This document shows positions 9,687 to 22,500 of a DNA stretch of 64,000 bases, one piece after another (position 1 is the stretch's first letter; each line of letters starts with the position of its first letter). The stretch covers positions 992,001-1,056,000 of the forward strand of contig CP103026.1 of assembly GCA_024752435.1 (NCBI GenBank), in the 5' to 3' direction. The DNA comes from Allantophomopsis cytisporea. Lineage: Eukaryota > Ascomycota > Leotiomycetes > Phacidiales > Phacidiaceae. The notes beneath the pieces are model-generated. The model was not told the origin of the DNA. It saw only the letters and a program-made list of their open reading frames with translations, and searched no databases. The position numbers were made by a program, and so were the translations under genes.

Positions 9687-10949
9687 ATGGCAGAGTTGCC
9701 CTCGTCAAGCCACGAATTCCCCAAAGCCGATGTCAAGAAGATTGACTATCGAGCCCTCGAATATCTTAATACCATAGACGAGAATCTTCTCTGTCCCATA
9801 TGTCGAAGCGCATTCGTCGATCCTGTCACTACACGCTGCGATCATGTGTTCTGCCGGGAGTGTTTCGAAACTGCGTACAGTACATCAGCTACTTGTCCCA
9901 TCGACCGCAAGCCGCTTTCCTCCTCCACTGATATCCTGCGAACGCACCGCCTCATTCTTAACCAGCTTGACGCTCTCGAAGTACGATGCCCCGAAAGCCG
10001 TGCTGGTTGCGAAATGGTGCTTGCGCGATCAATGATGCATAACCATCTCGAGCGATACTGCGACTATGCCGAAGTTCCGTGTATGAAAGTCACCTGCGGA
10101 CAGATGATTGCGCGGAATCTGCACCAGAAGGGGTGTCTGCACTGGAGTGAAGCGTGCCCAGACTGTGGCGAGATGGTGATGCAGAAAGATATTGTGGTGC
10201 ACCGTGAAGACTGTTGCACAGAGCGCAAGAAGGAGTGCGAGAAATGCGGCGAGGAGATATTGAAATGCCAGGAGCACCGGCATCGTTCCGAATGCCCTGA
10301 AGAAGCTGCGTCGTGTCCGTGGATGAAGTACGGATGCGAGATAACCACACAACGAAAAGATCTACCGAACCATCAGGCTTTCTGCCAATACAACGTCGTT
10401 GGTCCCGTTATGGAAACGATGGAGCGGCAGATGAGCGCCTTGCAAGCTGAGATCCGTGAGCTACATGAGCGTGACAGAGCGCAGGAGCGACGAATCAAGC
10501 TCCTCGAGAGTGAGCGTGCAATGAATATGCAGTCATCATACACGTACCACATGCCCGAGATGCTGCTCGACCCGACCGCGTCGATGGAAACACCGCCTAC
10601 ACCAGCACCATATGACTCCCGCGACCAGTATCTGCTGAGTTTGTTTGAGAGTCAGGAGACAAAGGTCGAGCAGCTGAGTACGGGCTTGAGCGAACTGGAG
10701 GCACGGCAGACTATGCTGCTACTCAACGAGGCGTCGAGTATCAAGGAGCAGTTGCTCGAGATGCGGAATGCTCAGGGCGTGCTCGGCATGCATGTGCGTT
10801 GGCTTATGAACTTCCGCCTGCAGGAGAGGAGGCCGGGTACTGTGGCTGGAAGCAGTACATCGACGGGAACTGAGGCGGATGTGAGACCTAGTGTGCAGCC
10901 GGGAAGGAGGCTTAGTGATACTATGCGTGAGAATATCACAAAGCTTTGA
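9687..10949 (+). CDS. RING finger protein with TRAF-type zinc fingers (candidate E3 ubiquitin ligase)
   Basis: A single-exon protein of 420 residues from ATG 9687. The same frame stays open upstream to 9486 and beyond but has no ATG there, so 9687 is the first usable start. Residues 36-73 form a C3HC4 RING: CPIC, then CDHVFCRECF, then CPIDRKPL. About residues 95-255 contain serial Cys/His motifs of TRAF-type zinc fingers (for example CPDCGEMV, CEKCGEEI, CPWMKYGCE). These lead into a coiled coil at about 255-300 and a second helical stretch near 330-385; the tail is Ser/Thr-rich. RING plus TRAF fingers plus coiled coil is the plan of oligomeric E3 ligases and scaffold proteins. Catalytic activity and substrates are inferred from the family only. 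It converges with the PPS1 gene. Confidence 0.85.
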   Translation: MAELPSSSHEFPKADVKKIDYRALEYLNTIDENLLCPICRSAFVDPVTTRCDHVFCRECFETAYSTSATCPIDRKPLSSSTDILRTHRLILNQLDALEVRCPESRAGCEMVLARSMMHNHLERYCDYAEVPCMKVTCGQMIARNLHQKGCLHWSEACPDCGEMVMQKDIVVHREDCCTERKKECEKCGEEILKCQEHRHRSECPEEAASCPWMKYGCEITTQRKDLPNHQAFCQYNVVGPVMETMERQMSALQAEIRELHERDRAQERRIKLLESERAMNMQSSYTYHMPEMLLDPTASMETPPTPAPYDSRDQYLLSLFESQETKVEQLSTGLSELEARQTMLLLNEASSIKEQLLEMRNAQGVLGMHVRWLMNFRLQERRPGTVAGSSTSTGTEADVRPSVQPGRRLSDTMRENITKL

Positions 10950-11835
10950 TGTGCGATACTGTTCTGGGGCGAACATGGATACCTGGTTGTTTTATCTAGC
11001 GTTTGGGAGTAGTCTTGGGTTATGTAGTCAGCGGGAAAGGAAGAGGTTCATCGTGTTTAGATTCACTGTATAAATGCACCTCAGTTGTTATAAGGGTGAA
11101 ATGAAACCCTTTTTAATTTTTGGCCCCTAATCGTGTCCGTATCTGAATGTGATGAATATTTCGTCTATTCACTTGCATCATCCAAGACTTTTGTCTCATC
11201 TAAAGGCTGAGTTTTAGGACGTTCTTTTACTTGCAATGGCAATGTGCACCTGTGTTATCCTGTGAGGCTGAAATTGGCCAGAGCTCTTGAGCTATACGTG
11301 AACGTTAGGTTCAGCCAGCATGGCGCATATGTGAGTAATATGGTAAGCCGGATGATGTCAAGAGTCCATGACGTTCACGATGTATTCACTTCCCATCCAT
11401 GGTCTGTGCAAGGAGTGTGAAGAATAAGGAGTGATTCATTGATAACAAAGCACCCAAAAAAGCTTTTGCCAAAACGAGATGAAAGGAGAGAGGAAAAATG
11501 TATCGCCAAGATGTATGTTGCCAATTAAAACCCCAATATATCACCAGCCAAATGTCGTCAAGAGAGATTCCTGCTACCAAGCGCATGGCGGTATGAGCTG
11601 TGCTGTGGCGCAAAGGAACCCCTTATCCAACCAACAAATAATAAAGATAAACATGTAAGAATAATTATCGTTCTCAATGCCCATAGCCAACAGAAAGAAT
11701 AATAAAATAGTCCAGTCATAAAAGAATATTCGAAAGAAATATCATCCCAATCATAAATGTCATAAACTCGAGCCAGGACACCCTAAGCAATTCATTAGTC
11801 TTCGACAACGGAGTCCAGCTCGTCGCATGCCCATC
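10950..11835. other. Convergent intergenic region, about 0.9 kb
   Basis: It lies between the RING stop (10949, plus) and the PPS1 stop (11836, minus). I see no gene. Short frames lack start context and domain content. Confidence 0.55.
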
Positions 11836-14012
11836 TCATCGAGAATAGGGTCGGTTCATGGCCGCAATCTCGCGCGCAATCTCCCACCACTCCATCTCCC
11901 GCTTGACAGGTTGGTTTCGCCGCCTACACATTTCCTCTTCCCACTTGAGCAGCTCGTAACTAAACCTTAAGTGCGGTTGTATGATAACGTTGAGGCGTCT
12001 GGCGCGCACAAAACAGTATGCTCGCGGGTATGACATCTGCATGCTGCGCATCACTTCGGCGATACAGATAGTTGCGCTGCGGGAGACGCCTACACGACAA
12101 TGCACAAGTGTTGCAGTCCCATTCCTTCTTCCACGATCTGCCAACGGTTAGTATAAGTATACGTTGGGAACAGGTCAAGTAGCATACCAATAAACTCCAA
12201 ACATCTGTCAAACTCGGCAGTGAGCGGATCAACACCATTGTCCTGAACTCCCTTGACAACACAGATATTATCTAATCCCCACTTTTCTTCCTGACCCTTT
12301 GGCCAAGTATATGTCTCCCCAACGCTCAAGATCTGTGCAATATTGAGTTCTTTCAGCATTTCAGGGTTATTTGCGTGCCCAAGATTTCCCAAGTACATAT
12401 ATGGCAATATCCGCGAGGGAAGGCTCCCATCCATGTTACGGAGCCATCGTGGCTCATCACGAATGAGTGCTGTAATTTCCTGAAGTGAAGAATTCGGTAA
12501 GGCAGGCGAGTTGGTGAGTAATCGAGGTGCAATGCTGTTCAAAAGTGCAACATCAGAAGGATATGCGAAAAAATTGCGTTTCTTCTCAGTATGTAACTTG
12601 ACCCAGGCTGAATGAACTGGGAGACCAGTTGCATAGATGAAGTATGCCATAGCAAGCATGGATGATTCAGTGTAACCATCAGCACAGTGAATCAGAATCC
12701 TTTTTTCTGGTCGCTGGGCTGGCTCCTCTATCTGGGAGTCAGGCATTGGACTGTCACCCTCTGTGTCTTGTGAGGACTCGATAGGAGACGATTCAGAAGC
12801 CGGTAGTCCATTAGCGAGTAGATGCATCCACCTGCAAGTCTCCAAAATCCCATCAGCTTCGGTTTGCGACCAAGAAGGAGGCATAATACTCCCCGAGGAC
12901 GGGAATTCCAGATAGGCTGGGTGCGTTTCACTCTCTACCTCATTAATAAAAGTGCCGTCATGTATGGACTTGAGAGTCTGAGGGACCATACGCCCAAGAT
13001 CACTGCATTCAATGAGAATGTCATATGCCGGAGCTTTTGTGTCTACGAGAGCGGGATCGATACTAGGATCCGGAGTTGGACCAAGCCAGACGTTGTGCGC
13101 AATCTCTGATGCTGCCGTCATATTACACATCTCCACCCGCTCACGATGGAAGAAGTCCATGACCTCACCGGTCATTTCACCCCTTGAATCGATGGCCACG
13201 ATAGCCCGTTGTTTCTCTTCAAAGTCTGAAAATGGACTTGTGCAGACAAAGGTATTGTAGGTAGAAATTTCCTGGTTCTTTATTCCATGCTCCCTCCGCC
13301 TGATCTGTTGTGCGTAGGCAATATCCCTGGCAACTGCATCCACCTCTTCCTGATCATCGCCATAAACAATGATGTCAGAAAGCATGGCCAGCTTTGCGGC
13401 TTGGATCTGAAAATTGCGTACGCTGAATCCCTCTGCAGGATCAACGTCTTGAAAACGGGGCGGTTCATCGTCGTAGTCGCTATATTGTAACAATTCCTCT
13501 GGAAGTATGGCCCCCTTGAGTCGTGATGTACTAAGGCTCCCACCCGCCTTGACAATCACAATACCACGCATACATGTTGGTGTTTTTCTCAAAGCGGTGC
13601 GTCGTGCAATAAAGAAGGCCTGTTGCAACTGGTTCTTTTCGTGCAGACCATGCAACCAGGGGAACAGTTGGGTTGGTTCTGGTAAAGGTTGGGTTGAAAG
13701 ATGGTGGACCGCGGAAGCGACTCCAGCCGCGTCAATAGAATATATTGGTAAATCCTCGGACGCACTGCTGTGAAGCTGATGTTTGTTTGTGGGATATAAC
13801 AGCGATGAGGGCTCTAATTCGGCATTTTTGGTTGGAGGAGATGCGGGCGGTGTATCGGGTTTGATTGCGGGTGCTGGGCCTGTAGGGCAGGTGGGAATAT
13901 GTTTGTTTGGAATTGCCAGCTGGTAGACTGAGCTGTTGTGATATTGTTCAATGGGTATTGGAGAGGCAGCTCGGTGAGCGGGAAGCGGACGAGGTAGAGC
14001 GATAGTAGTCAT
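11836..14012 (-). CDS. PPS1: PPS1-type dual-specificity protein phosphatase
   Basis: Two exons, 14012-12188 and 12137-11836, give 708 residues. The intron has a GTATGC donor, TACTAAC branch and GGCAG acceptor. The C-terminal domain contains the catalytic loop HCRVGVSRSAT with Cys622 and Arg628. It sits after SRILPYMYLGN, which matches the dual-specificity phosphatase fold. A second, earlier loop near Cys443 reads HCADGYTES, with Glu449 where the essential Arg should be. Yeast Pps1 acts on phosphotyrosine and phospho-Ser/Thr and affects S-phase events; that role is family knowledge. The start 14012 is used because the open frame upstream begins with TTG. The first ~110 residues are Pro/Ser-rich and probably disordered. 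The key Cys622 is encoded 14 codons after the splice junction, so both exons are needed for activity. Confidence 0.88.
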
Positions 14013-14823
14013 TGTAGTGATTGTAGGCGAGTCAATCAGACAATTTAATGAGCAAGCTGTCGCAGTAGCCAACGTTGCCTTATATCGCTACAATCGACGA
14101 CGACATGCAAGGAGGAGGGACAAATGATCTGGGGGAGAGGATTGTGATTTTTTTCTTCTCTTTCTCGAGGTGCTTGTGGAATGTATGGTCGACCGATGGA
14201 TGGGGGGAGCGTTGAGGTCGTGTGAATGCGCGATAAGGCGCAATTGGCAATATCGCTGTTGTATTGGTCGACGGCTGATAAACCCCAGACCTGGAACTCA
14301 GAGCAGTTACGGATTTTCAATGAGGAGTAGACTGATGATGATGAAGAGTCTCGTCAGTGTACATGAGAATGAGGAGAATAGTTGGAAGGATATTCAAGAG
14401 GGTATTATGAGGAGGCAAAAAGAGGATGGACGGAGGCTGATGGTAGTAGGTATTATTATTGTTGTTGATGTTGGTTGGTTTTGGTTGGGCCGGGATGAGG
14501 AGGGCAAGAACTCACGATAACAATTCCAGTGGATGGCAGGCCAGGGTATGGCGTGGTCTTGGAATTCCGTGAGCTGAAAGCCTTATTCGTTATCGCGCGC
14601 ACCAACGCCGCAGGTGTATGTAATACTTTGGTTTCCGATGATTGCGAGTTCAACAACATGCACTGACTCTTTATCTTTTTGATATGAGAAAGTCGTTGGA
14701 TGAACTTGTTGATTGTGTGCCCTTGAATTTTTGTTTCTTTTTGAGTAACGGAGATGGTTAGAATTGTGGAAGAGAAAGAGAGGGGAAAAGAAACTTTGCA
14801 TTTAATTTGTTAATAATGTAACA

Positions 14824-14876
14824 TGGGAGGGGAGGGGAGGGGAGGGGAGGGGAGGGGAGGAGGAGGAGAGGAGAGG
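14824..14876. repeat. (GGGGA)n array followed by AGG/AGAGG repeats
   Basis: About seven consecutive GGGGA units, then AGG and GAGAG runs. The plus strand is purely purine over this stretch. G-runs at five-base spacing could support G-quadruplex or triplex structure, which is inference. Confidence 0.85.
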
Positions 14877-14959
14877 GTGTATGAGGATGATGGCAAGTGA
14901 GTGAGTGTGAGTGTGTGTGTCGTGTGTGCGTGGTACTTATTGTATGTACAAAGTATGTA

Positions 14960-15003
14960 GGTATTATTATGTATGTACATACATACACACGCACACACAC
15001 ACG
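14960..15003. repeat. GTATGTAC/ACATACACAC alternating purine-pyrimidine repeat
   Basis: Sequence alternates GTATGTACATACATACACAC and then CA repeats. It is largely alternating purine-pyrimidine and partly palindromic. Confidence 0.7.
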
Positions 15004-15197
15004 TACTTATAAGTCTCCGTTTGTGCTTAATGTCTTGAGTGTTTTGGGTGCAGCATAAACCAGTACTGTCGGTACCTTAGAGTAGCATTCAAAAGTATTA
15101 CAAATTAATTACCTTCTCTCTGTTCTATTCATAAGATATCTCCTTCCTACATGTATACAAATGGATGTAACTATAAAATGTATATAAATCCATGTCC

Positions 15198-15226
15198 TAC
15201 ATACATACATACATACATACATACAG
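15198..15226. repeat. (ATAC)n tetranucleotide repeat
   Basis: Seven near-perfect ATAC units in non-coding DNA. Confidence 0.85.
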
Positions 15227-16140
15227 TTCTTCCTTGCCTTTATAGTAGCAGACTATAAATTACCGACATCATTCCTACTTCATATACTAGGTATACACAT
15301 AGAGCAGAGAGGCAGAGACACAGACAGCGAGAGAGGTACCTTGCATATAACTCTTTCCGCATTTATCTATGTTCCTAGGTAATCACGTAATATATTGTCT
15401 TGCCTTTCCTTCCTACTAAGAAATACCTTACTACATTACTATTCCTGTATGGTTAAATATCTATGTATGGCTAGCTCACTAGCTACTAAAAAGTTCCGAA
15501 ATGTCTGAGATATGAACACTGCACTTTGCTTCTGTTTCTGTTTCTGTTTCATTTTATCTAGAATTAAAGGATGTGTCTCCAGCAAGAAAGAGTACTACAT
15601 ATGTTTTTTCTTCTTCCTGTTTCTTTCTTTCTTTTCATTCTAGAGCGCCGCCGTACTATCAATTCGAAGCATTAACTGATTTGGTCCTTTTTATCCTCAC
15701 TGGCTCTCCTCCGCTCCCTCCCCGCTCCAAGGGTGTTCTCGCTGGCATTCCTGTCTGTCTTTCACCCTTCTCCCATCATCATCATTGGGTATGCTTATGG
15801 TTGTGTTGGAGTGTTATCAGCAGGGCCAAGCCACTCGCAGCTGGTCTGGCGCGTCTAAAGTTACGCTACGAATACACAAGACACCAAGGGTCCGCGGATT
15901 GAAAGGGCACTATGCATCAATGGGAGCTGCATTTCAGGATCGGCCCCATAATTCGTGCATTTACGGCTTCTTCTTTCATTGGCCATTCCCTTGGATGGTG
16001 GCGTCACAGAGCACACTCATGCTTGAAGGGACTGGAGGTGAAGAGATGCAGAGTTGCAGATATGCAGAGAGAAGTACATGGTTGGCAGAGATAGGTGATA
16101 TAATAATCCAGTAAGTATGTAGCCTCTTCGATTTGGATTT

Positions 16141-16246
16141 ATTTTATTATTATTCATTATTCAGTATTGATTATTGATTATTCATTGTTCATTGTTCATT
16201 GTTCATCGTTCATCGTTCATTGTTCATTGTTCATTATTCATGATTT
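16141..16246. repeat. TTCATTG/TTCATCG/TTATTCA heptamer repeat tract
   Basis: A run of imperfect seven-base units (TTCATTG, TTCATCG, with TTATTCA variants at both ends) spans about 100 bases of non-coding DNA. Unit variants are interspersed, which suggests slippage and unit exchange. Confidence 0.75.
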
Positions 16247-19200
16247 ATTATCCATCCTCTTGTCCTCTTGTCCTTTCATCAACCTACTACTATATGATGA
16301 ATAGTAATAGTCAATGTGGGCAAAAGCCCAGTAGTACACAGTATGTGTGGGTGTGTCAGTTCTATACCCAAACTCCATTTAGATGGGATGTGACAGGCTC
16401 AGAGGAAAAAGTATAAGGTATTGTGTGTGCTTGTAAGTAGGTGTGATGACTGCGCTAAGGAAGGCTAGAGAGGAGTGCTGCAGTCGGGGCTCCTCTTAGC
16501 GTCTCTCGCTCCACACCTGAATTACTTCACAGATCAGATCGCTGTCCAAGCACATACGATAAGGTGAAAACCCCAAGACATTTACATTCCACATTTGATA
16601 ACTTACGTAGAACCTTACGCATAGTATTATGATATGGTCATCAAACATCACATCTACCATCAAACCCTCAAACTTCATACCAACGAATGGCACATAGTAG
16701 ATAGCAAGTACAAGTTTCAAGTAGCAAATACCAAATACCAAACACCAAATATTAAACACTAAATACCAAGCATCCAGATACATGATTACAAGTACACTAC
16801 ATACCTACTACCTACATGGTACGTCTATGCATAGAGTCTATATGACTTGTAGATGAGTGTAAATATAATATGCGACTTCTACATTGGATATCATCGGATT
16901 CCTTAACTTGAAACACTCGCCTGCCTGCCTTGCCAGATTCATACTATGGAATATGTGACACGCATGAGATATCTGCCTATGTGAGCATTGGAGCAAGGTA
17001 AGGTTCATATCACTGCGCACACTCGCCGCATACGGATACCTGTGATATGGCTTGCATATTCGACAGCGTTGACGAAGAACTCCATGCTATCATATCATAT
17101 AGCTATCTCATATAACCATATTGATACCCACTCGTAGCTTCTCAATCATACCAGTACAAATACAAGAATGCCATATCCGTTGTATACACTAACTGTAAGG
17201 TAGAGTCCCATAATGCAGTGTCACATGATTGTCTGACAGTACCTATTGATGCTTCGAACCCCCGATTCTCCGATGATTCAAGACTTGCATCTTCGATCGC
17301 CTGTCATTGCTCTGTCACGCCCAGCGAACGAATATGGATATTGAGCACATGCCATGTCTTTACGCAGTACAATCATATCCATAAGGTTATGTAGAATTCT
17401 TGGTTAACGACATTCGCCATGTGAATCCAACCAGCCGTCCATCCATCCATCTATATTCAGACATCCATATGCATACAAAATCCCTCAATATGAAGGCATC
17501 TATTATATGAACACATGATATCTCTCATTACTGACGGCAACCTCGCCGCAAAAAGAGATCAAGTATTCTCGCACTACATACCAGTCGCTGCATGACCAAC
17601 AACGCCACCCTTCCCGGGCGCACAAACGCGCCGCTGGGAGATCTGCAGAGCGAAGACACTTCCAGGCCTCAAAAACACAGTTCAGTGCCGCACAAACGCG
17701 ATGAAAACAAGTCCACAGTACATCTCGAGAGAACCACTGGACCCTTCACTGAAGCTTGCCGGAGGATGGAAGCATGTCTTGTGACGGACTGTAGAGTGAG
17801 AGCATAAATAAGATATCCATACTGCAATTCTCAATACTGCATGTGCAGATGGATATGTGTACGGAAACAAGTATTCTACTCTCCATCACCACATGGATTG
17901 GTCACTTTATGAACTCATAGCCGCCATCGCCCAAACTACAGGCCCCGCCATCATTGTTCGTTCCCTAGCTTGTACAAAGGCTTCCACTACTAGAGAGGCC
18001 TTTCTCTCCCCTACTGCCCATATCCTTCCGCGCTATCGTGCCTATTTCCCCGCAGAGCTTGTTTTCGCTCAGTGATCGCCGTCTCTGGAGAAGGTTCGTC
18101 GCTTCCATGCCGTGTGCTTACCTGGGCTCGCCATCGAGGGATGATGATTGTTGGAGATCGAGTATGGTAACACGCAGCACTCTGTACTTGACTGAGTCAG
18201 CATGATGCTAACTACTATGGTGTTGAATGATGAGGCGACTGTGTAAATGGTTTGTTGAGTGCTATGTACAAAAGATGCCTACTGCGTGGGATTCTTTCAG
18301 CGAATTGTGTGGATCTTGAATAGTTCATGTCTGGTTGCGGGGTTTGATGTCAATGCGTATTTTGATACTTGCAATTCGCGGCCGGAGACCTCATCCTGAG
18401 CATATTTCTATCAATCGTTCTCGGAGTTCAGTTAAGCTCTCATCGCCTCAATAGCATCGAAGCTACCGCAGCGGGCTATAGTGACACTTATTTCATTAGT
18501 CTCCAATAACCCGGCAGAATATCTATGTACTTATCAATCTCCATAGCATACACTGGAGTACAATACAGGGCTTTCACACCGTTTATGGACGTCGACTTGT
18601 CCCATACGAGCTCTTGACATGGCTTTTTTTCCAATATTTATCAACGATGTGTGAAGCATGTACCAAATTGGATGAAAACAGTTGGAAGCCTTGATTATTT
18701 CTTACTTCTTGGGTTTTCTGAGCAAATGGAATCACTTGAGCTCTCGATATGATCAAAAAATCGCCTGCATTGCACATATTAGCTTATCCGACCCGCTTGA
18801 AAAATGCAACAAGGCATGTGATACTGAGCTCAGGTTTTCAGAGGACTACAAAGCTTACAAGTGAGATGGTTATATATGCAGGTCGGAGCAAGCCTCTTAT
18901 TTTGTTTTTGGTGAAACTACACCAAGTGTGACCAGTTGAGGAATTATCGCCTAGAGGACTTAGCAATCATCACTTTCGATACTATCAAGCATGGTTTTCG
19001 AGGCACAAATTGGGGCTTTCAAAACGGTCGGATACATACAATATATACTATCCATGGCAGGGTTGACAAGAGCAGAAAGAAATGCTAGTTGACATTGCCA
19101 TGAAGTTCAGATGAATATTCCTGCATCGTGAGTTAACTTTTGTGATCCATAACACACTAAATCATGTAAATCGTTCTATTCCTCTAAACTGCTTATTATG

Positions 19201-19590
19201 TATGTACAAGCTGTTCAATCAATAATGCGGGTTGTTATCTCGTCTCACTCAATCTGTTTCCGAAATTTACTAGAATACTCTTGATCATCAAAGGCCTTGT
19301 CAACTAGCCAATTTGAGCAACACCAAGAATCAATCGCAGGCATGGCTTACAGAATAACATTTCGTAAGTGAACAGAACGGTATTCAACAAGTACAAGGCG
19401 GGCACGATGGCTCTCCGCCGGGGTATCTAATTTGACGATTTATCGACCCACAATCCAACCAAAAAGAAAAAGGAAAAAGGGGGAAAGAACAAGACCAATT
19501 TCAATCCAAACGCCATCATTATTCGTTACTTTTGTTTGTTGTCCATCTCCGCTATTGTCCTCATGGTCCTCTCCCCTTACTCGAAAGCGC

Positions 19591-22500
19591 TCATAAATCA
19601 TCAGGAGGTGCAAACTCCCCCACAAATCCACCCGCGATCAACTCAGCTGCTACACAACGACGTTGCATCGCTAGATCTCTTCCCGAATAACACGTGGGAT
19701 CCAGCCCCAAGGCAACACACTTCGCGTTGGTAATGGCGAATACGCCGCAGTCGTATCCATTTGTTTGAATAGCTGATTTGGTTTCCAATACCTTCCATTC
19801 TTCTGGCTTCCACGCAGAGCCAAGCTCCTGTGCTAACCACTGCTTGATGTTGGTAACGAATACTTTCTCTGGGCCGCCAAACGAGTCTAAATACTCGATC
19901 GTTCGACGAGATGGCGAAACGATAATCATCGTCCAGTGACTTGCATTATTTACCGGAATAAACATCTGTTCAACACCCAGTAGCTTTGCTCCGTCAGCTT
20001 TCTTGCGTTTCATCCAGCGTGCAACACTCGCAGGACCTTTGTCAGCGATGTTCCTGTAAAAAAAGCTATTCTGCGTAAGGTATTTAGGTGTAATTCCACG
20101 ACTGGTAGATCCAGCCTTGGCATTCGAATAGTCCACAATTGCTTCAAGGTAAGCATTGATGATCTCGTCATTTAGCCAGTTTGTCTGACCAAGGAGAGTT
20201 GCAAAGTCCTTGCCAACCAAGTCCTGACCAGTAACGGACTTAGCAATAACGGCAGAAGATGGCTTTTGCATCTCGCGTCGTAACCTGGTTTCCCATTCCA
20301 CCGAAATGGGCTGTATAATGGGAACAGATGGCATGCGTCGGGAACCAGCAGCCTTAGCCTTTTCTTCAGCAAGGCGCTGCGCCTCAGCAGCTTCTGCTTC
20401 CTCCTTCAAACGTCTAGCTTCCGCTTCGGCAGCGGCCTTTTCTTCTCTGCGCTTTTTTGACTTGTCACGAGAGATAGACAAGGAATTTATGGCGTCATTT
20501 AAACTCTCATTAGAGCTGGACTTAGATGGAGTGTGAGGCGTCTGAGGGCCATTTCGACTCCCCAGCATTGCCTGGTTGATTGAAGATCGCTCAGGGCTTT
20601 GTGGGAGGGGAATCTTTGAGGCATGTGCGACGCTTAGGACACCTTTAATTGATATAGATTGAGCAGGAGTAATGGTATAAGCAGCCGCTAAGTTCGGAAA
20701 TTCCACTGACGACTTCGGTGAGTATGAAGTTTCAGTGTTGGAGGTTCGTGGTGCATCTGTCATTTCAACTGAGTTGTCATACATCTCAGATATGGAAGTA
20801 TTTGCATCCTGAGTTAGAGCCCTGGCCCCAGGCGTGGCTGTAACAGCTGGGGACTTACTATCTGAGGGATTCCCTATATTCGAGCCATCTTCGCCCATCG
20901 TACTGTTTGTTTTGACCTCCTCCGGGGATTGTTCGCCATTCTGCAGGATTTGTGGAATTGTCGTAAGACACACGTCATATACGGTTTGTTCGGACTTTCG
21001 AGCAAGCTGGCGATTCTCCAAGTGTTTCTTCATTTCTGGAATCTTGTTTGTAGGATCAAATATTCTAGTGGTGACTGTGATGATATCTGAGCCAGGGCTG
21101 GCTGAAAAGTGCGCGCGCTTGACTGGATTGTGTGCTGGAGAACGGCCGTTCTTGTATACTGCTCTTTGAGCCAATGGCGTTGGGATCATGGTAAAATATT
21201 CCGTTTGCTTTAGAGGATTGGTGTGTCTAAACACATGATGCTTTGGTCGGCGAGCGGGATATGCTGGACCGTCGAAACTTCTGTCTTCAACAAGCACTGG
21301 ACTGAAATCGTCCTTTTGCCCATGGCGAAAACTCTGCCGTCGTAACTTATGTACGGGAGTGCTCACCCGTGGTTTCTTTATTCTCGAAGGTTCTTTCAAA
21401 TGTGTAGAAGTAACAGCAGCTGGCGTAGCAGACCCCATTACGCTCTTCACCCGATCGTTGTGTTGGCTGATATTTCGTGTGTTAACCGGAGCTGCAATCA
21501 CCACAGAAGTGCGAGAGAGCCCGGCGAAATCAATATCGGTGTACGTGTTTTGCGCGAATTCATGGGGGGTCCATATGCTCTCGTCAAGCTCCGGATTTGC
21601 CTCACGAGATTCGGTATAATCTAGATGATCATGCACAAGGTCTTGTTTAGTATTTTGCAGCCCGGTCTTTGACGCAGCAATAGTGTTGTGGTCTTCTTGC
21701 TCTCGAGGTTCTTTGCTGTCGATGTATACATCGTCGAAAGCGAATATGTCCCCAGGCATACGATTGTGTCGCACTGGATAAGTTGGCTTATCTTGGTCAA
21801 TAGAAGCCTCTTTGTGGGTAGTGAATGGCTCATCCTGGAAACGCTGCGACTCTTCGATGGTAGCCGATAGCCCATATTGTGTAGCATATTCTTCATCCTC
21901 AGTCCTGCTCATATCAATTTTGTCCATTCGTGATGAACCAACGAAGTCATAACCTCCTGCGAAACTCGTTGCGGAAATGTCTGATACAAGTTCAATACGC
22001 TCGTCCTCGAGGTCAATGCTTGAACCGTTGTCCGACTCATCGTCATAGTCTGCCATTTTGCCCGGAAATGAAAGACGATCAATATCTGGCTCAACACTAC
22101 TAAGTCCACGCACTCGATTATAGCTTTCATGAGAGTGCGGGTAGAAGGTAGGAGGCTGAGCAGTTTGATGGTAAGGACGGCGGTAGAGATTGAAAGCGTC
22201 CGGATCGATATTCAATTTCAAGTGTTGACCACCATTAGTTTTGAATGCATGATCAATCTGCTCCAGATGAGTTGGAGGACTCGGCCTTGTCTCGCTCGTC
22301 ATATGCGGAGGTGGTAAAGCCGATAAATGCAACTTGCTATCAGCTGGTCGACTGACATACTCAACAGAGCGACGCTTCACGGACTCATGACTACCGTTTG
22401 TGCTGGAACGAATCTCAATGACTGTGTTGTTGGGAATGATTCCTGCGCAAAACGTTTGATTAGTATTGAACACAAAGCTATGCGCTTTATACATACTATG

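Larger units (their letters stand above)
14013..19590. other. 5.6 kb gene-poor region rich in microsatellites
   Basis: It separates the PPS1 start from the stop of the SUMO protease gene. It contains GGGGA, ACATAC/GTATGT, CATAC and TTCATTG tandem repeats, plus AT-rich DNA. Frames of 60-116 codons occur on both strands; several lack ATG and none shows a domain. ATG-started frames at 17592-17807 (71 codons) and 17893-18075 (60 codons) have ordinary composition but nothing recognisable, so I do not call them. A non-coding transcript or a very small gene cannot be excluded. Confidence 0.5.

Noticed and set aside
17250..17275. B-box-like GCTTCGAACCCCC suggesting a tRNA gene
   Set aside because: I found no matching acceptor stem, D arm or anticodon arm around it on either strand.
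17592..18075. Two ATG-started short frames (71 and 60 codons) in the PPS1 upstream region
   Set aside because: Neither shows a domain or splice-compatible partner exon. They remain possible small genes but are not supportable.
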